A DNA stretch of 64,000 nt, from contig NW_026516724.1 of the NCBI RefSeq assembly GCF_025766255.1, forward strand, positions 1 to 64,000, read 5' to 3'. Each line of letters begins with the position of its first letter. Position 1 is the stretch's first letter. Below, in pieces: positions 1-11,500 of the stretch. A model generated the notes under the pieces. The model was not told the DNA's origin, did no database searches, and saw nothing but the letters and a program-made list of their open reading frames with translations. Source of the DNA: Zychaea mexicana. Its lineage: Eukaryota; Mucoromycota; Mucoromycetes; Mucorales; Lichtheimiaceae. A program made the translations under genes and the position numbers.

Positions 1-212
1 GTAATCCGACTATACTACTAGCTCAACATATTAAGCTACTATGCCTTTACACAAAGCAAGGGTAGTTGTTGAAGGGAGCATAAAAGAAAGGTATTTAGAG
101 TAAAATTATATAGTAAGATTGTTTGGCAGTTACAGTAAGAGTAAAGTGAAAGAAAAAGGTAGCAGTATATAGAGTAAAGTAAGTAGACTTTTTTCCTATT
201 CTTGTTAGGTTT

Positions 213-927
213 TTACCAGCCATGAGAGAAGGCCAGACCGCCGATAGCAAGCGTAATACCATAAAAGACGGCACTGTACACGAAGCGGATGAAGCGATGT
301 CCGTAGCCAACCTCAGTGAAAGCAACAATCGCAGTCAACGCAAAGTAGCTATAAGTAATACGTAGATAGTACGATTAGATCAGTGATATTTCTGGAAGCT
401 TTGACAAAATCACGTAATGATGAGTATTCGCTATTGCTGCTACTACTACTCACATCCAGGCCAAGATTGCGACTGCGCGTGTCGAGCCAGTACCAAAAGT
501 GTTTAAAACCAAGACGGGCAAGAGCAATTGTGTATTCTCGAACAGCACACGATAGGCATTAGCCAGGCGAGACTATTACACACATTTTTCAATGGTTTCA
601 TTAAGCCAAGTGCCGTCACTCTCTTTGACAATACATAGATGGGTATAATCTCATCTTGATATATGGTTATAGTGTAACAAATGCCATGGTGCTGTTACTT
701 ACGCCAAAGCCGCCCTCTGGTTTCCATTTGGCCCTCTTGGCAGCTGCTTCTGCATCTTCTTCGGCTGGAGCAGGCTTATCCTGGTCTTCTCCAAAGATGT
801 GGCGCAAAAAGTAGACCAGACCCCAAAGTGTCCATAGGGTGAAGAAAGCAATCCATGCTAGACGGACATAGCGGTCCAAGACAAAGGAGGCGACGTTGAA
901 TCCGCTTTTTGGGTTTTCAGTATCCAT
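213..927 (-). CDS. small multi-pass membrane protein, possibly MAPEG-like
   Basis: Three exons read on the minus strand: 703-927, 454-572 and 213-348. Both introns start GT (GTAAGT, GTGAGT) and end AG, and the phases close to give 159 residues. The protein starts MDTENPKSGFNVASF. It has a hydrophobic helix at about residues 23-43, a charged Ala/Glu/Lys-rich loop (about 47-70), then three hydrophobic stretches ending in LAIGGLAFSHGW. The second exon contains RLANAYRVLFENTQLLLP, where the Arg...Glu-Asn spacing recalls the conserved loop of MAPEG membrane proteins. That resemblance is weak and is inference only. Four membrane segments and about 160 residues fit MAPEG size. The gene model is well supported; the product name is not. 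Confidence 0.8.
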
Positions 928-3194
928 TATCAGTATTAGAGAGGTGCTGCTTTAGTGCTAATATAAAGTAAGAGGTATAAGAGGAAGAAGATAGAATCGA
1001 TGGGAAGAGTAGTAGTTGTACTTAACTTCAATTACACCCCTGCTCTTTTATATGGTTTCCACTAAAGGGCGTTGTTTTAGAATTAGATTATTTTTGTGCT
1101 GCAAACATGTCATACTGCTCACAAAGGTCTCGTGATCTTTGCAGCAAACGACAACAACACGACCACCGACGCGAGAAATTCCTCTTTGAAAGGAGGCGGT
1201 GTCTAATGTGTGTGAGACGATGAGGTGAAAATGTTGATGATTTCACACGCATCACACTTTTGAGGCCAAGTTTCTGCCCAGTTTAAGAAATATAAACAAA
1301 TATAAGCATCGTCATTTTATTCATGTACATGCAAGACCGGAGCGTCAAAAGAAAAAGAAGGTCATGATGGAAAAGCATGTATGCAAGCAGATAGAAGTTA
1401 CACCTATTCATCGTCTCTTATTGTTAGACGGACGACAACAGACGTGTGTTGTCTTATAAACTATAAATCTTGCTTTTCTTAAATCGATCTGATTCTTTAT
1501 GCACCTGTTACTAGTATACTGCACAGTGACTATGCACAGCATAGTTGCGTTAGTGTCGAATGATAGTTGAATTGCGATACACACGCAAAACACAGAGAGA
1601 GAAAATTTAACATACACATGAAATTGCACCCCAAACACTTCTTTCTCTTTCTCCCGCATGAGTGTACCGGGTCAAATTTAACTGATCAATTGTACGCTGG
1701 TTTTGCGACACTAATAAATGTACTAAAGATATCAACAAAAGTATTTTTCTGTATCGACTTCGTCTCTTTGTAATAATAGTCTTTGCTATGATAACTTATA
1801 CCAAGCTGCCGATAGAAAAGCTTAATAGGCTGCCTTAATGCTCTTACGTTTTTTTCTCCAACTGTATTTTATTTCGTAACCGTGATTTCATTTGACTTTT
1901 TTACTCCATCATTATGACTATATTTGCAAACTGTTCGGTCTAGAAAGTTCTACCAAGGAAGAAGATAATTTATCAAACATGTCGCGCCATGAGCAGGTCA
2001 TACGCCGTTGCTGATAGTGATGATGAAGACCGGGTAATCTTTCCCCGGTGTATGTAGGCACCAAAGAGATGGCAGGTCGTTGTTATTCAACAATGACAAG
2101 TGTGGTGGCAGTTCTCAAGTCGGTTGCATATCCGCGGCTTGAACTTTGTATCACCAACACAGTTACTGTATTGAACAAGTTCCCCAATCCACTGCATCCA
2201 TCCAACTGCTGCCCCACTGTTTTTTAAAATGCTCTTATTATGAGCTTGCATATTTACCTTCGTGCTTAACAAACAATCTATCAATCTCCGTAACAACTAC
2301 AATGGATAATACGCCATGCACATACAGTAATGAAGATGCAAGGGCTCTTTTGAAATGTACAGCTGTAATAGCCTACTCGTCGGTGAATAAGCAAACTACA
2401 ATAATTGTCGTGCCACAACTTCTAAATCTTTCACCATGTGATGATGAAGGGTTTCGCCATACTGTATGTATCTCATGAAATTCTCTTGTTTCTAGTGAGC
2501 GATTGGGGAAATATTTCTTTTGTTTGGCAGGTGTGTGGTGTTGTTGCACAAAAAAAAGCTCGGCGTTTCCTTTGACAAAAACAATAATATAGCGAAGCAA
2601 AACCGGGCTCTGTTTTCACGCACATACATATTGTTGTGATTTTAGATGACACACATCAAAAGCATCATGATAAGAAACGGTTATTGTTTATATTTTGTTT
2701 GGATGTTTTCGTTGCTGACTGCTAGTAAGAGAACTGTATATAACGTCGTGCCACTTTCCATCTTAAGCAACAGAGTTTCTTTGGCGCAAAATGCAATATG
2801 CAAGGAAGAGAATAGTAAACATACTTGATTTTTGCTTCATTATGTGTTAAATCACGGATGAACCATTTTTTCAATGTCAGATGTATTACAGATTGACAGC
2901 ACGACTCTTTGATTTTTATGTCATTATTCTCTCTTTGTCGTTCGGGATCCAACGGCCCGAATCAAAGTTTTCTTTGTGCGGGTGCCCAATTCCTCGGTTA
3001 AATAAGTGATTTGTCGTCCAATATGATAACCTGGTTCCTGTATCATAAACCAATTTCGACGTCCCCCTCTATATGATGATAGCATATTTCACATGAGTAT
3101 AATGTAATTGTGGCTGAAGTTGTAGCAACTCAATTCTATTTTCTTCGCTATTATACATATGTACAAAACTCCCAAACAGCAATACATTTCGTAG

Positions 3195-3338
3195 ATTCCA
3201 TTAAGAGTTAAGAGTTACAAAGTAACTATCACTGCCGTGGATGGTGGCGGTGACAATACATTCATCAGGGTTGCAAATGCTACAACGGATGCTGTACACT
3301 TTGAGGGTCACTTTACTGGACTTTACGATCCAGAATAG
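3195..3338 (+). pseudogene. protein-like orphan exon, unidentified
   Basis: A 47-codon open stretch follows a TTTCGTAG splice-acceptor-like site and ends at TAG (3336-3338). It has no start codon. The translation is compositionally protein-like and includes KVTITAVDGGGDNTFIRV followed by ANATTDAVHFEGHFTGLYDP. This is Gly/Asp/Asn/Thr-rich with alternating hydrophobics, as in beta-sandwich or secreted proteins. No convincing upstream exon was found within 300 bases, so it is either the last exon of a gene that could not be assembled or a relic. The family was not recognised. Confidence 0.35.
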
Positions 3339-4411
3339 TATTTATAGCCATCATTTCATTTAGTGACACGTAATATATATCAATAAGGAATGGTCTGTTA
3401 CACCCTACTAATGTTGTAGTTTTCACTTGACTGTCGTGTATGATAAGTTTTATATGTACGGCGCCTGTCTGCTGTTAGTTTTGGGAATCGCCCTAGAACG
3501 CCTAAACTATTTTATCAAGCATATCGTCTTTTTTAGGTTTGACCTCCTATTATACACTTATAGCTGTTGTTGCTATTTTATTACGGAAATGGCGACAATG
3601 GCAGTTATGATACTGTATTATAATTTGCTGGAGCAGTACTGTATGCAGTATGTACATAGAACAACAACGCGCAAACGGCATAAGCCCTCAATACAGACAA
3701 CCGACAGTTATCTCCAAACCTAACTAAAGACAATGATGATGTTATAGGCGAGTATCGAGCAGGTTTTGCATCTTCTTGTGCTTTCACTATGTATGTCTTG
3801 TGCCCTAGGTTGCTATTTCACCATAATAATCAGTGTATGTAATCTAGCGTGTATGTATGTGCCTTCTGTATCGTTTCTATAAATACTTTTGCATGTTGCT
3901 CTATACATCGATCCGAAGCATTTTTTCTTTTTTTCTCTGAGTATGGCTAGCGGCTAAGGCGGCTTTGAGGTGTTGAATAACTGCAAGTCATTTTGTCAGG
4001 AAATTCGTCATCATTTTCCACTAATCATTAAAAAAAAAGAGCTAGAACAATCGGATCAAAAACCCCATTATTAATTTTATAATATACTACATAGCGGTCC
4101 CTGCCTCGTTTCACTCACGCGTCGCAAGGGTGTTCCCGCCCCTATCCTTGAGCGCAAGAACTCAAAATCCTGTAGCGCTGGCATTTAGAATAACATTTAT
4201 AACCTTCAATAGCTTTCGAGATAAACCCGCTTAGCAAGGTCAATTGTATTTTGATAGATTTTCTGCTGTATGGATCGGTATATAGAGTGCTGCCTGAGAT
4301 GGTGCTGCCACACAATGTTGAATTATTCTCTCAATCTTTTAGAAGCTACCAATAAGAAATCATGAGTATAATTAGAACCTGCAATTCAAGTGACTGATTG
4401 TGCTATTACAG

Positions 4412-4576
4412 GCTGCCACCCGTACCCGGCGCACATTCATCAATGTACGATTTGGTATTAAGGGGATGATCGGTATACTTGGCCAAAAGCAGGGTGGTAA
4501 TTCGCTTTCTTCTGCAGACAACCTTATTTTGCCACTACATCAACAAATTACAAAACCATGGGCAGAAGCACACTGA
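4412..4576 (+). pseudogene. protein-like orphan exon, unidentified
   Basis: Directly after a good acceptor (GTGCTATTACAG) a 54-codon frame runs to TGA at 4574-4576. It begins AATRTRRTFINVRFGIKGM and continues IGILGQKQGGNSLSSADN. Basic and hydrophobic residues alternate as in real proteins, and an AATAAA-like element lies about 65 bases downstream. There is no ATG and no clear partner exon upstream. It may be the terminal exon of a decayed gene. The family was not recognised. Confidence 0.3.
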
Positions 4577-6928
4577 CATTATAAAACCACACAGCAACAA
4601 AGAAATGTAAAATCCTAGCAAGAGCAAAAAAAGGAATCGAATAAATGAGTTATCATGTCATCTGCAGAGTATAGCACATAACACTTGTTCCGGTTTACAA
4701 GGCGGAGCCAAGATCACTCTGATCTGATCAGGCCATGATATAATCGATGTGCTCCCAGACAATAATGCCGCTACGATGACTATATGACCCTGCACTGATT
4801 ACATACTGTGATGTGAAGCCAATTTTTGTGGTCTTACTCGATCTCCTATATAGCAAATAGGACCCCTGCTTATTGTTGTGTTGACTATGCATGGCAGCAG
4901 GACACGTCGTCAAAATGGTTCAGTCACTGTTGTTTACTTGATCCTCGATAATAAAGGAGTAGTCTGTTCCCTACTCTTCTATTTTTCATCATCAAAAAAA
5001 AATAGTCTTTTAGGGAACCTGTGGTGCGTATAAAGGTCTGCGTTGTACACGGTTCTACCTCTATTTTTAATAGTTTTCTCTACTACATTGATCCTGCTTC
5101 CTCCGTTAAGGCTGCTGTCCAACAAAGACCAAGAAGACTATCTCGCATCAATGCGCCGATATCAAGTTTTACAACGTCAAGCAACAAGTCATTGCATTCG
5201 GCCGCTGCGACTCGCGCGGTGTCATGCCTTAAGCTATCATCATTGCCTGTTCAGGTGTCAGGCTTGTTAGTAGCTGGTGAAAAATCCATAGGTAAATACG
5301 GGTGGGTGTTTGTGTGTATTGATTGAATGAATGAATACTTGGCCATGAAATGTAAAAAAGAAAAAGCGCTCGATGTATGTAGTTTGTTCGTGATTCTTCT
5401 CTCTCTCTCTCTTTCTATCTATTTCAGTATTAATCTTACATGCCCGTACTATGGTGTTGCTGTCGATACTGTAGGCTCAAGTGTGCGCCATATGATATCA
5501 TGCAAGTGGTGTTGAAGAAGAACGTTTCTGATTCCCGAAAACTCTCGTTATCCTGTCCAGAGCGGTCTTCTGTGGTCAAGATCTTCTATCTGACCATCAG
5601 GATGGTGGCAATCAAGCTATCTTGTGTGTGCCTTAGCTTTCGCCTCGACCCAGGAAGTTGCTAAAAGTATCTATAACATTCATGTATATCTTATCCCCTT
5701 TCTCTTTGTTGATTTTTGCTCCTTCTTGCATTCCTTGTATCACTTAGAGCCTCTGTTTCGTACCATCTTCGGATGTTGCATCGCTTTCATGCGAACGGCA
5801 TACAGTACTCTACCCCAAGCAACCTCCGGGTGTTACGTACCCCAGCTACGGTTCAATAGTGCGCTGGTGGTCTCCTTGAACTCGAGGAATGCTTTGCGTG
5901 CTTACTTTATCTGTTCCTTTATGTGTGCGGATTTTATGTAATACCTATGGTTAACTGTTGGAAACTTGCTGCTGCTACTTATTTTTGTCACCACCTGAAT
6001 ATTGACTTTAGTGTCCCTACTTAGTGCTCTCCTTGCCTGTCTGTATCCGGTGTGCATACATAGCGGCGTTATTTGATAAATTGTGAAAAACTCTATAGAT
6101 TTCCTGGGTATTATAATTTACTACTGTATATATGCGGTTCAAATCAAGACAGTAGCTTACATCACTGCGATCGTCTGTTGTCATATTACGATGGATGACA
6201 TGAAAAATTAGAAGGACAAGCAGAAAATGATCGGCAAGTCGCTTGTTGCTTTTTCTTGTTGCTCAATGGGACATTGATCGCAAAGAAACCAATAACTTAA
6301 AATCAGTAAATCCTTAGAGAAAAGGGTGATAGGTCTAGCTTGTACGTCAACACTACTGCAGAGCTGCACAGGTTATCCCTATTGGATCAGCCTAAGAAGT
6401 GTAGTACTGCAGCAAGCAAAAACCAGGGTCCAAACTCAAATGTATCTATGCATCCATGGATTAACATAAATAACCCGTGATCCACTAACCGACTGTGTCT
6501 GCATGAATGACACCTACTATCGTATACAGTACATATCTTTTCAGTAAAGCTGTCAACTTTGTTGATCATATGTTAACAGCAAAAAATATAATGTCCATCA
6601 GAGATATAAGCTGGTTAAAACCTTGAATCCTCGAGTCCGCACTGAAGCTAAACTGTATATGTACAAGCCCATTCATTGTTCATGACGGTATTCATGATAA
6701 TACCATCATCGAAGAACTAGAAACAATCGAATCATATGCCCAAAAGTAGAGCAGCATGTTTATATACGATAATGTGTATTATTACAAAAGCAAAATAAAA
6801 GAAAAGAATAGAGGTTACTACAGTAGATGAAGAAGATGATGCTAGGAGAAGATATCTGTGATATTAGAAGAAGAAACAAAGAGCAGAACAAGAAATATAA
6901 GTCTACATGGAGGTTGTGCTTATGGCAC

Positions 6929-8381
6929 TTAGTTGATGACGCGCATGGCAAGTTCAAAGCTGCAAGAAAGAAAACACATCAGTGAGCAAAGTTATCCGTT
7001 TCCCTTACTTTTACCCTGATAGCACAACCACATAGAACCCAACGAAACAAAACAAAAGACTCAGGACAACATACCCCATGAAAGTAGCAGCATTGCAAGG
7101 AGCAGCACGAAGCAAGCAAGGACCCACTCCACGGAAAAAGCCGGCGACGCCCTCAGCTGCCATGGTCTTTTTGACACAGTCCAAGGTGGAGGCGTATTTG
7201 CGAGCAGCACCAAATGCATCCGTTTGCAACTTGGACTTTACGGCATCCATGGGATAAATGGTCAACCACATAGCATAACCGGCGCCAGCACCGTACAAGC
7301 AAACCTCCCACGATGGCAGCTCGGCACGCGACTTCAAACCCGACTTCTCCATGGAGCGGCGTACCAGCCACTCGTATGCAAAAAAGTAGGCACCGTAACC
7401 CTGGAACTCACGTGCCATGGTGATGCCTTGTCCCTTGTAGATACCTTGGATGCCATGCGACCGGTAGATCTGACGGATGCAGTCGATGGGGCCGCTGTAG
7501 CCTGTACCGCCGGTCTGAACCTGGAGGCGGGTACGGATATGTTCGACGGGACCAGAGACGACCGAGTTGGCGATACCGCCAGCAGCACCGGCCATGTACA
7601 TCTGTGCGTTTGTCAATGGCGAGCCATGGTTATCTTGCGTGAAACGGCGTTTCATGTATTCGACGACAACGAATTGGATTGAAACGCAGGCGCCGATACC
7701 AACCAACGGCGTTGTAGTTCCCTAATATGGAAGGTGGGGTAAAAAAGCAGATGAGTTTTTTTGGAGCCTTTCACCGAGTCATTCCACCGAGTCATGGTCG
7801 ACACTACAAAGCACACTCTGCCTTCCAATAAAAATATGTATGCACACATACCTTGTAGAATCCACGCAAGCCCTCCTTTTCTCGAGTCTTGCGCACACAG
7901 TCCATCATGCTGCTGTAGACAGGGTTCGTGGTCGATTGTGTTTGGAGACGCTACAGTAATTTTTTTCGTTGATAACCCGGTTACTCTCTGTTGCTGTGTT
8001 ACTTGATCCGAAACCTCTCTCTTGAAGCTATGTGTCCTCTTACCACTTTGACGGTATCGAAAGGCTACAGAAAGAATCCATGATGAGTATATTCCTTGCT
8101 TTCCCTAAGCCCCACTCCCTCTCTGTCAATACATAAGGAAGCGCTCTTACCTGACCAACAAGGACTTGCATGATACCACCCACGGTTCCGCCAGCACAAT
8201 CCTTCAAAGACTGCACCAGACCACTATGATTGGCGGCCCACATATATACACGTCAATTTTCTCTTGACAACTAGATAGCGCCTGCTTGTAGCCCAGCCCC
8301 TCTCCTTTTTTAAATCCCTTGCACATACCCGTTTTCAGAGACGTCGACCTCGGACATGACTGCAATGTCGGTAGCTGCCAT
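6929..8381 (-). CDS. mitochondrial carrier, YMC1/SLC25-type
   Basis: Six exons: 8329-8381, 8151-8223, 8044-8064, 7852-7950, 7075-7721 and 6929-6959. All phases close, giving 307 residues, the usual carrier length. The three carrier repeats show their signatures: PFDTVKVRLQTQ in repeat 1, [14 protein letters not shown] in repeat 2 and [13 protein letters not shown] in repeat 3. The C-terminus is FELAMRVIN, as in fungal YMC1/YMC2-like proteins. Such proteins sit in the mitochondrial inner membrane and exchange small organic or amino acids. The substrate cannot be read from sequence; the carnitine/ornithine-related subfamily is the best guess. A 21-nt microexon encodes only PFDTVKV, the heart of the first signature, so it is easily missed by gene finders. 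Confidence 0.93.
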
Positions 8382-8581
8382 TACGAGCAAGTGTGTATGT
8401 GAATAACCAAGTGGAAGAAAAGAAGGAAAGGAACGAAAAAAAAAAAAAGATTTCCTAATTTATTTTCCTCTTTAGATTTTGTAACGCCGCTAAGTATAGG
8501 TACAGGTACTTTTAGTATGCTGCTACAATGCTACAATGCTATATTGCTATTATGCAACAATTTGCTGTTTTTGTCGTATGT

Positions 8582-11500
8582 TTACGTCAGAGGACTCCAT
8601 CCGACCCAAGTTCTTCCAAGGATAGCCGGATCAGTAGCCAGGTCGATGAGACAACGGACTTGCTCCTGAACTGTGCTGCACCGTTCGCCAACTCTGGCCC
8701 GGATATTATGCTTCGGATCACCGCGTGTCACAGCTGCCATATCCTTCTGCATTTTTAGTACGCGCTTGTTTCTCGAAACATCCTTTGCCATGGTGTCTAT
8801 GGTTTTATACGTTAGATATAGACACATGGGATACTAATTTTGAGCTAGTGACAAAAGAGCACCTACATCCGGGGTTCTCTAAGGACAGCTTGTTTCTAGC
8901 TGTATCGAGTTTTTGCTGAGGGTACCATGCAATTTCTTGATCTATTGTAGCTTCCGAGCTACTGCCTCTAGCAGTAGAAGTTGTGCTGGATGCACTGGGG
9001 TTTGAAGCAGTAGCAGCACCAGCTCGTCCGGACCGTCCGGACCGTCCAGTGTTACCTCCACCATCAATAGAGCCAGATCTTTGTTCTTTGTAATGGCGTT
9101 AGATCAAAAGATCAATCGTTTCTTCTTTCTTTTCCTTTATCGATTCAAAAAAACCTACTTTGTCGCTTTGCTTCAATTATGGCCTCCTTCCGCCAATCAA
9201 GCAATGGTTCTTTGATGAAAACATCCATAGTGTTGAGAAGCGTACTTTTCTTGTCTTGTAATGCTTGCAGAATGTGTATCATTGGAGTCTCCAGCATCCC
9301 TGATACGCCTACTGGCTCGCAGACGCCAGTAAGTTGTTTTGTCAAACGGAACGGCATCAATTCAGGATAAGGCAACATTTCTGTCGCTGCTCCAAATGCA
9401 TAACCGAAATCGATAGGAACCAATTGGCCACTATATGGTTACAAGGTATATGTAGATTGAATCAGTTTACTTGGCATAAGAAGATCGAAGCAACTTATAA
9501 GTTTCTCTTCTCTTAGTTAGTTAAAACCATTGATAAACTTACGAGTTTAGGTCCACCAAGAAATTATCCAAATGTCGGTCACCAATACCAAGTACATAGC
9601 CCGAAATTGACACTGCCGCTAAACTATGGACAAAGTCCTCCCGGATGTATAAGAATGCTTCAGGGGATGCGGCAAGTCGTAAAAAGTAGTCCCGCAACAT
9701 ATCTTGTCGAGCCAAGCTTGCACTAGACTCGTAGTTTTCAACGATTTTGTCGCGGTCAGCAGAGTATGTGTAGATGAAGCCGTGGCTGGCGCCCCTGGGC
9801 CTGTATTTGTCAATATAGTTGTTATAGCGTGTTTTGGTTCGCTTGACGGCTGTGGAATCGATGGAGTCTAAGCACGACTGCAGTGGCATGGTATCCGCAA
9901 CCCATTCGATCATGCCTACAGTAGTGGACATGGGAACAACCTTGTACGTTCGGATATTAACATTGTGTCGAGCACAGTACGGGTCTTCCTGGAGGATCTC
10001 GTTCATCACGGTGAACAGCTGTTGAAGACGTTGATCCAAACGAAGATCTTCACCGCCCTATTAGTTGCAAAGATGAACTTTTTTTAATGACTTGGACTCT
10101 TTTTGCTACTTTGAGGAACATCTTGTAGTTTTATACCTTGATTAAGAAGTCGTGCTTCTTTTCATCAGTACCATAGATTCGAAGACGCTTAGGTGCCCGC
10201 ATGGACGACATAACTAGCAGCCTTTCATCAAAGCTTGCAACCTTGGCATGATCTTCGGGGTGAGGCTGCTTGAAACCTGAATACTGACCGGGTATCTCAA
10301 TATTCTAAAACAGAAAATCGGGTAGATAATTGTTTTTTGATGTATCAGCACAGCGTATACGAGTTTTGCACTGTATGATGGTTAACATTTCCTCTCGTTA
10401 AGTTCCTTCGTATATACCTCTTCCCACTCTGTGCCTTGAAATTCAGCGAGGAATGGAGAGTATGAGCCTAGCCTGTCTGGATTCTTTGATGATTTCTTCG
10501 CTTTTTCTGCAAAAGCACGCAAATTTTGAATTTGCGTTCTCGTCATTTTGAAAAGCTTGGACCCTTGGGTGCCTGTATTTGTTTTCAGAGAAAGTTATTA
10601 GTAGTGGTATATTTTTGTATCACCATAAACACAAGCACACAGGTATACATTAAAACTCACCAAAGCAATCTCTCAGATAGGACGCATTCAGCACTGCAAA
10701 ATCTTTGGGGATCTCACCCATTTCACTGCTGCGTGAATTCATCACCAGGTCATTGAACTCATTATATGCATTCTGAACGTATTCTCTGCTGATATCATCA
10801 CTGTAGAGCACCGTCTAACGTGTGGAAAGAATAAAGATGGTGCTTTTGTTAGATACTTTCTACTAAATCTGTGCGGGATGTATTAGTAACCCAATTTACC
10901 TCAAGGAAACCAGCAAAGTCCTTAACGATATGCTCCGGGTTTGTGAGACGTCGCAGCTCCGTAATGAATTTTTCTCGCATGCTTGAGTAGAGAGCATTAG
11001 CAAGCTTTGTGATATGGTTACGCGTTGTCTCGTCAAGCTTGTCGCCAATCGCTTTGAAATGCTCGTTGCTGATATTGAATGCATAGTATATCGCATTTGG
11101 GTAGCTCAATGCAAGATGATGCAGCGCTGGGAACACGTTCACGGCGATGGGGTTGTCCATGATAGCAACCATTTGTGGAATCCATCGTATATACATCCAG
11201 GTTGGACCAAATGATTCCGCCTGTTATAGATTAAAATAAAGCTTATATTTTAGCACGCTTTAAACTAAAGATAGAACAATGGATATATTCGAGCGATACA
11301 AAAGAATTGGTGATACAAACGACTTTACCTTTGATTTGAATTCGGGTCCATTTTCTGGATATCGTTCAATCAGGTCCAAAAGTCGAGGGAAACGTTCGAT
11401 TGCTTCCTTCTTTCCTAGTTCCATCGCCCTGAAATAGTTGTCAATAACAATACGGCTATACAACTCCGTGTCAATCTTGATCTACATGATAATCGGAAAG

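Larger units (their letters stand above)
928..6928. other. 6 kb gene-poor region with ghost-exon candidates
   Basis: No multi-exon gene could be assembled here. The DNA is AT-rich and most open frames are short and compositionally random. A few stretches look protein-like without a usable start: plus strand 3195-3338 and 4412-4576 (listed separately), minus strand 2087-2296 (WMQWIGELVQYSNCVGD and a Cys-rich tail), and plus strand about 5590-5890. In the last, a signal-peptide-like start at 5600 (MVAIKLS) continues in another frame as LVCALAFASTQEVA across a TG repeat. These suggest decayed or missed genes. No tRNA, CRISPR array or complete transposon was seen. Confidence 0.5.

Noticed and set aside
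7224..7682. 152-codon plus-strand frame
   Set aside because: It is the antisense shadow of the mitochondrial carrier exon.
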